From NCBI GenBank assembly GCA_902783215.1, contig CACZQD010000064.1, positions 1-9,024 on the forward strand: DNA of 9,024 nt. The letters are read 5' to 3'. Shown piece after piece: positions 6,464-9,024 of the stretch (position 1 is its first letter; each line of letters starts with the position of its first letter). This stretch comes from an uncultured Erysipelotrichaceae bacterium (GTDB lineage: Bacteria; Bacillota_I; Bacilli_A; RF39; UBA660). The position numbers and the translations under genes were made by a program. Under the pieces are notes generated by a model, which was not told the origin of the DNA, did no database searches, and was given only the letters and a program-made list of their open reading frames with translations.

Positions 6464-7663
6464 CTATCTAATATCTATTACATCATATTGTTCATTATAT
6501 ATCTGTTTATTTCCTTTGTTATACATTGCAGATACTGTAATTTTATCAGGATCATTGATTTTAAATTCACACTTCTCTTCTATTTCATGTGGTAATCTAA
6601 TATTTAGCAGCTCATATTTTGATACATCAAGCACATCAAATATATTATCGTCAATATTACATATGTAACCAAGATTTTTATAGCAATGCATATTATATCT
6701 ATTCATTAAACCAACAGAAACATCATTTTCTAAATTATCTTGCATACACACTAAATAATAAAAATCAAAATGATATTCATCTAGTGGTGTTATCATGTAT
6801 CTCCACACTTTATTCATAATTATTTTATATGTGTATAAAAAATCATCAACAAAACTATAATCATCATCTAAAATACCTTGATAAACTTTTCGAACATCAT
6901 GAAACTCTTGGTGTGTTAATAAAAAGATATATTCACCTAGAATAATTGAAAGATTTTTTCTTAAAATCAATATATCATCTACTTGATATTCTTTTTTGCT
7001 ATATGATTCAATATTTTTATTATAATCATCAATAAGTGGTTTTAATTTATTAATAATACCTAATCGAGCTTTCTGTCTTTTCATCTCCAAATTAAGATTA
7101 TCCATATTTATTACTGATTTATGAAGTAAAAGAGCATTATAATGCTTTTTTAACTTATTAGCAATAATATTATCTTCCTTTAAAAATGATTTATCTAATT
7201 TACTTTCTTCTTCATCAACAAAATTCATTATTACTAATAAATCATCTTGCATTTTTTCTCGTAATTTTTCGATACTTAAATTTATAAGTTTTATCGCTTT
7301 TTGATGAGCAATAGCATCATCCATATCATCATTAAGTATTTCTTTTGCATCTATTTTAGTATAGCTATTTAAAATTTTATCAGCTATTTTTTTGTATCGT
7401 TTATCAATATTCATTAAAAATTTAATATTTATTTTATAATAATTATCATGATTCTCATTTCTTAAATTAACTAATTCAGTATTAGTATTATCTACCAAAC
7501 TATCACTAATATGTGATATTATACTATCTAAATCAACAGAAAAATCATCAGTTATTTCGTTTTTTATCAATATTTTAGTAGCAAAAAAAGAATAAGCATA
7601 TATGTTTATTTTTTGTAATGAATAATGTTTATTAAATTGATAGTTAAATAATTCTTTCTTCAT
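6464..7663 (-). CDS. Unrecognised 399-aa protein, partner of the VirD4-like gene
   Basis: I do not recognise this protein. It appears soluble, with no signal peptide or clear membrane segment, and is rich in Asn, Asp, Ile, Lys and Tyr. The middle (roughly residues 105-230) is dense in charged heptad-like stretches and is probably helical or coiled-coil, for example EKLREKMQDDL and KRQKARLGIINKLKPL. The last part (about 270-399) has many aromatic residues and looks globular. No nuclease, protease or nucleotide-binding motif is evident. I start at the ATG at 7663, five bases after GAGGA (7673-7669). A longer in-frame start at 7702 is a TTG that overlaps the -10 hexamer, so it would not be transcribed. 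It is first in a two-gene unit with a strong promoter, and its TAG stop lies in the ribosome binding site of the next gene. A shared job with the VirD4-like protein is inferred from this coupling. Confidence 0.75.
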   Translation of the reverse strand: MKKELFNYQFNKHYSLQKINIYAYSFFATKILIKNEITDDFSVDLDSIISHISDSLVDNTNTELVNLRNENHDNYYKINIKFLMNIDKRYKKIADKILNSYTKIDAKEILNDDMDDAIAHQKAIKLINLSIEKLREKMQDDLLVIMNFVDEEESKLDKSFLKEDNIIANKLKKHYNALLLHKSVINMDNLNLEMKRQKARLGIINKLKPLIDDYNKNIESYSKKEYQVDDILILRKNLSIILGEYIFLLTHQEFHDVRKVYQGILDDDYSFVDDFLYTYKIIMNKVWRYMITPLDEYHFDFYYLVCMQDNLENDVSVGLMNRYNMHCYKNLGYICNIDDNIFDVLDVSKYELLNIRLPHEIEEKCEFKINDPDKITVSAMYNKGNKQIYNEQYDVIDIR

Positions 7664-7701
7664 AACAATCCTCTTTTTATTCTTTTTTTCCTTATAAAAC
7701 A

Positions 7702-7730
7702 ATTATATACTAAAGTGACGAAAATGTAAA
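7702..7730 (-). promoter_or_regulatory. Sigma-A promoter of the 399-aa/353-aa gene pair
   Basis: Minus strand TTTACA (7730-7725), a 17-base spacer and TATAAT (7707-7702) give a near-consensus housekeeping promoter with one mismatch. Transcription should begin near 7695, about 32 bases before the ATG at 7663. Together with the ftsH terminator just upstream it marks the pair as its own transcription unit. Confidence 0.8.
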
Positions 7731-7738
7731 TAAAATAC

Positions 7739-7760
7739 GATTAAAAAATATATTTTAATC
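7739..7760 (-). repeat. AT-rich inverted repeat between ftsH terminator and next promoter
   Basis: GATTAAAA and TTTTAATC are perfect eight-base arms around a six-base centre. The element starts just past the T tract of the ftsH terminator and ends eight bases before the -35 of the next promoter. It may reinforce termination, act as a 3' end stabiliser or be a binding site upstream of the promoter; the sequence alone does not decide. Confidence 0.5.
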
Positions 7761-7763
7761 TTC

Positions 7764-7786
7764 AAAAAAAAGAAGAATTATTCTTC
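7764..7786 (-). terminator. Intrinsic terminator at the end of ftsH
   Basis: On the minus strand GAAGAAT and ATTCTTC (7786-7780 and 7778-7772) form a dyad followed by a run of eight T (7771-7764). Allowing a normal loop, about five pairs remain. The TAA stop codon of ftsH lies in the loop region, so the last codons of ftsH encode the 5' arm of the terminator. Confidence 0.7.
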
Positions 7787-9024
7787 AATATCTTCTAATT
7801 CTTCTTTTAATTCATCTTTATTCATTTTTGAATAATTTTTTATACCTTTTTCTTTAGCCATTTCTTTTAATTCAGCTAAAGATAATTCATCTAAATCATG
7901 GTCTATTTCTTCAGTTTCTTCAGGCATATGACCATGTTCAACTAAATATTCTATTTGTTCTTTTGTAATAGTTTCATATTTTAATAAAGTTTTTGCAATC
8001 AAATCAAGCAAATCTCTATTTTTAGAAACAATCTTTTTAGCTTCTTCATAACATTCATTAATTATTTTTCTTTGTTCTTGATCTATTTCAAAAGCAACCT
8101 TGCTTGAGAAATTACGACTTTTATTATAATCTCTACCTAAGAATACGCTTGATTCTTGGTGTTCAAACTGCATTGGTCCTAAATCACTCATACCATATTC
8201 AGTAATCATTGAACGAGCAATTTTTGTAGCTTTTTCAAAATCGTTATGTGCACCAGTTGTAACTTCTTTAAATACCAATTCTTCTGCTACACGTCCACCA
8301 AGTAAACCGCTAATTGTTTCTAATAGTTCCTTTTTAGTCGACAAATAAGTTTCTTCTTTTGGTAACATTAAGTTGTATCCGCCAGCTGCACCTCTAGGTA
8401 TAATAGTTATCTTTTGTACTTCATTAGCACCTTCTAATTTAATACCAACAACAGCATGACCAGCTTCGTGATATGCAACGACTTCTTTTTCATGATCTGT
8501 ATATTGTTTACTTTTTTTAGCAGGTCCCATAATAACACGATCATGTCCTTCATCTATTTCAGCCATTGTAATTGCTTTTTTATTACGACGAACAGTAAGT
8601 AAAGCAGCTTCATTAAGTAAATTCTCTAAATCAGCACCACTAAATCCAACAGTTCTTTTAGCAATATTACCTAATTCCACATCTTTAGCGAATTTCTTAC
8701 CTTTAGCGTGAACTTCTAATATCTCTTTACGTCCCTTTACATCTGGTAAATTAACTGTAATTTGTCTATCAAAACGTCCTGGACGGAGTAAAGCTGGATC
8801 TAATACATCTGGTCTGTTAGTTGCAGCTATAATAATAATTCCTTCATTAGCACCAAATCCATCCATTTCTGTTAACAATTGATTAAGTGTTTGTTCACGT
8901 TCATCATGTCCACCACCTAATCCTGCACCTCTTTGGCGTCCAACAGCATCAATTTCATCGATAAATATTAAACATGGAGCATTATGTTTTGCTTGTTTAA
9001 ACATATCACGAACACGACTCGCAC
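7778..9024 (-). CDS. ftsH: FtsH membrane AAA+ zinc metalloprotease, C-terminal part (5' end outside window)
   Basis: About 415 codons of the 3' part of ftsH; the reading frame is open at 9024. FtsH is a hexameric membrane protease that unfolds and degrades membrane and regulatory proteins using ATP and Zn. Visible, numbering from the Met at 9004, are Walker B CLIFIDEIDAVG (11-22), the second region of homology TNRPDVLDPALLRPGRFDRQ (62-81) with Arg fingers 74 and 77, zinc motif HEAGH (179-183) and third zinc ligand Asp255 in TTGAHNDF. Upstream codons read ASRVRD, as expected. The membrane part and Walker A lie beyond the window. After the protease domain an acidic linker leads to a 38-residue tail (371-408) resembling a Rho_N/SAP fold: LAELKEMAKEKGIKNYSK then KDELKEEL. 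That tail is unlike the usual FtsH end. The gene closes with an intrinsic terminator. Confidence 0.97.
   Translation of the reverse strand, partial: ASRVRDMFKQAKHNAPCLIFIDEIDAVGRQRGAGLGGGHDEREQTLNQLLTEMDGFGANEGIIIIAATNRPDVLDPALLRPGRFDRQITVNLPDVKGRKEILEVHAKGKKFAKDVELGNIAKRTVGFSGADLENLLNEAALLTVRRNKKAITMAEIDEGHDRVIMGPAKKSKQYTDHEKEVVAYHEAGHAVVGIKLEGANEVQKITIIPRGAAGGYNLMLPKEETYLSTKKELLETISGLLGGRVAEELVFKEVTTGAHNDFEKATKIARSMITEYGMSDLGPMQFEHQESSVFLGRDYNKSRNFSSKVAFEIDQEQRKIINECYEEAKKIVSKNRDLLDLIAKTLLKYETITKEQIEYLVEHGHMPEETEEIDHDLDELSLAELKEMAKEKGIKNYSKMNKDELKEELEDIEE

Noticed and set aside
6426..6819. Two plus-strand reading frames (6426-6668 and 6619-6819)
   Set aside because: Antisense to the 399-aa gene and the start of the 353-aa gene; Ser/Tyr/Ile-rich products typical of AT-rich shadows, with no own signals.
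1..9024. UGA read as tryptophan (Mycoplasma-type code)
   Set aside because: All conserved genes are full length without in-frame TGA, and the Trp codons present are TGG, so there is no sign of reassignment here.
1..9024. CRISPR arrays, tRNA or rRNA genes, insertion sequences, attachment sites
   Set aside because: No regularly spaced repeats, cloverleaf-like segments, transposase motifs or flanking duplications seen; all gaps are shorter than about 130 bases.

Overview
The window is a compact, very AT-rich piece of a Gram-positive (Firmicutes/Bacilli-type) chromosome. All ten genes lie on the minus strand, so they are read from high to low coordinates. The sporulation genes spoIID, spoIIQ and spoIIID beside mbl, strong GGAGG-type ribosome binding sites and the A/T codon bias suggest an endospore-forming or ancestrally sporulating low-GC lineage. 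A Mollicutes-adjacent or Erysipelotrichia-like uncultured gut Bacillota would fit, but that placement is inference. All ten stop codons are TAA or TAG. Trp is always TGG, so the ordinary bacterial code applies.

In transcription order the layout is as follows. (1) 9024-7778: the 3' part of ftsH, with AAA+ second half, zinc protease domain and an unusual C-terminal Rho_N/SAP-like helical tail, closed by an intrinsic terminator. (2) 7663-5393: a two-gene unit with its own consensus promoter. It encodes an unrecognised 399-aa protein and a 353-aa degenerate VirD4/TraG-like P-loop protein, and the stop codon of the first lies inside the ribosome binding site of the second. (3) 5332-2148: a MurJ/YtgP-type flippase gene with its own sigma-A promoter, overlapping rpiB, which overlaps a DUF1146 (YwzB-like) membrane protein gene, followed closely by spoIID. 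(4) 2095-1448: spoIIQ, ended by a hairpin terminator. (5) 1383-1120: spoIIID, ended by a second hairpin terminator. (6) 990-1: mbl, with its own extended -10 promoter.

The right-to-left series rpiB, DUF1146, spoIID, spoIIQ, spoIIID, mbl keeps the order of a region known from Bacillus subtilis (ywlF ... ywzB ... spoIID, spoIIQ ... spoIIID, mbl). The genes that lie between them there (glyA, upp, the atp operon, murAA) are absent. These genes join envelope growth (MurJ-like flippase, Mbl) with engulfment (SpoIID peptidoglycan cleavage, SpoIIQ channel/scaffold) and mother-cell transcription control (SpoIIID).

The best candidate for something undescribed is the 399-aa/353-aa pair between ftsH and the flippase gene. 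It combines an orphan, truncated, active-site-altered relative of conjugative coupling ATPases with a partner I cannot assign. Other points of interest are a SpoIIQ that appears to have lost all three zinc ligands, an RpiB with Asp at the usual ring-opening His position, and the FtsH tail. No intergenic gap exceeds about 130 bases. I see no RNA genes, mobile-element ends, CRISPR arrays or long repeats.
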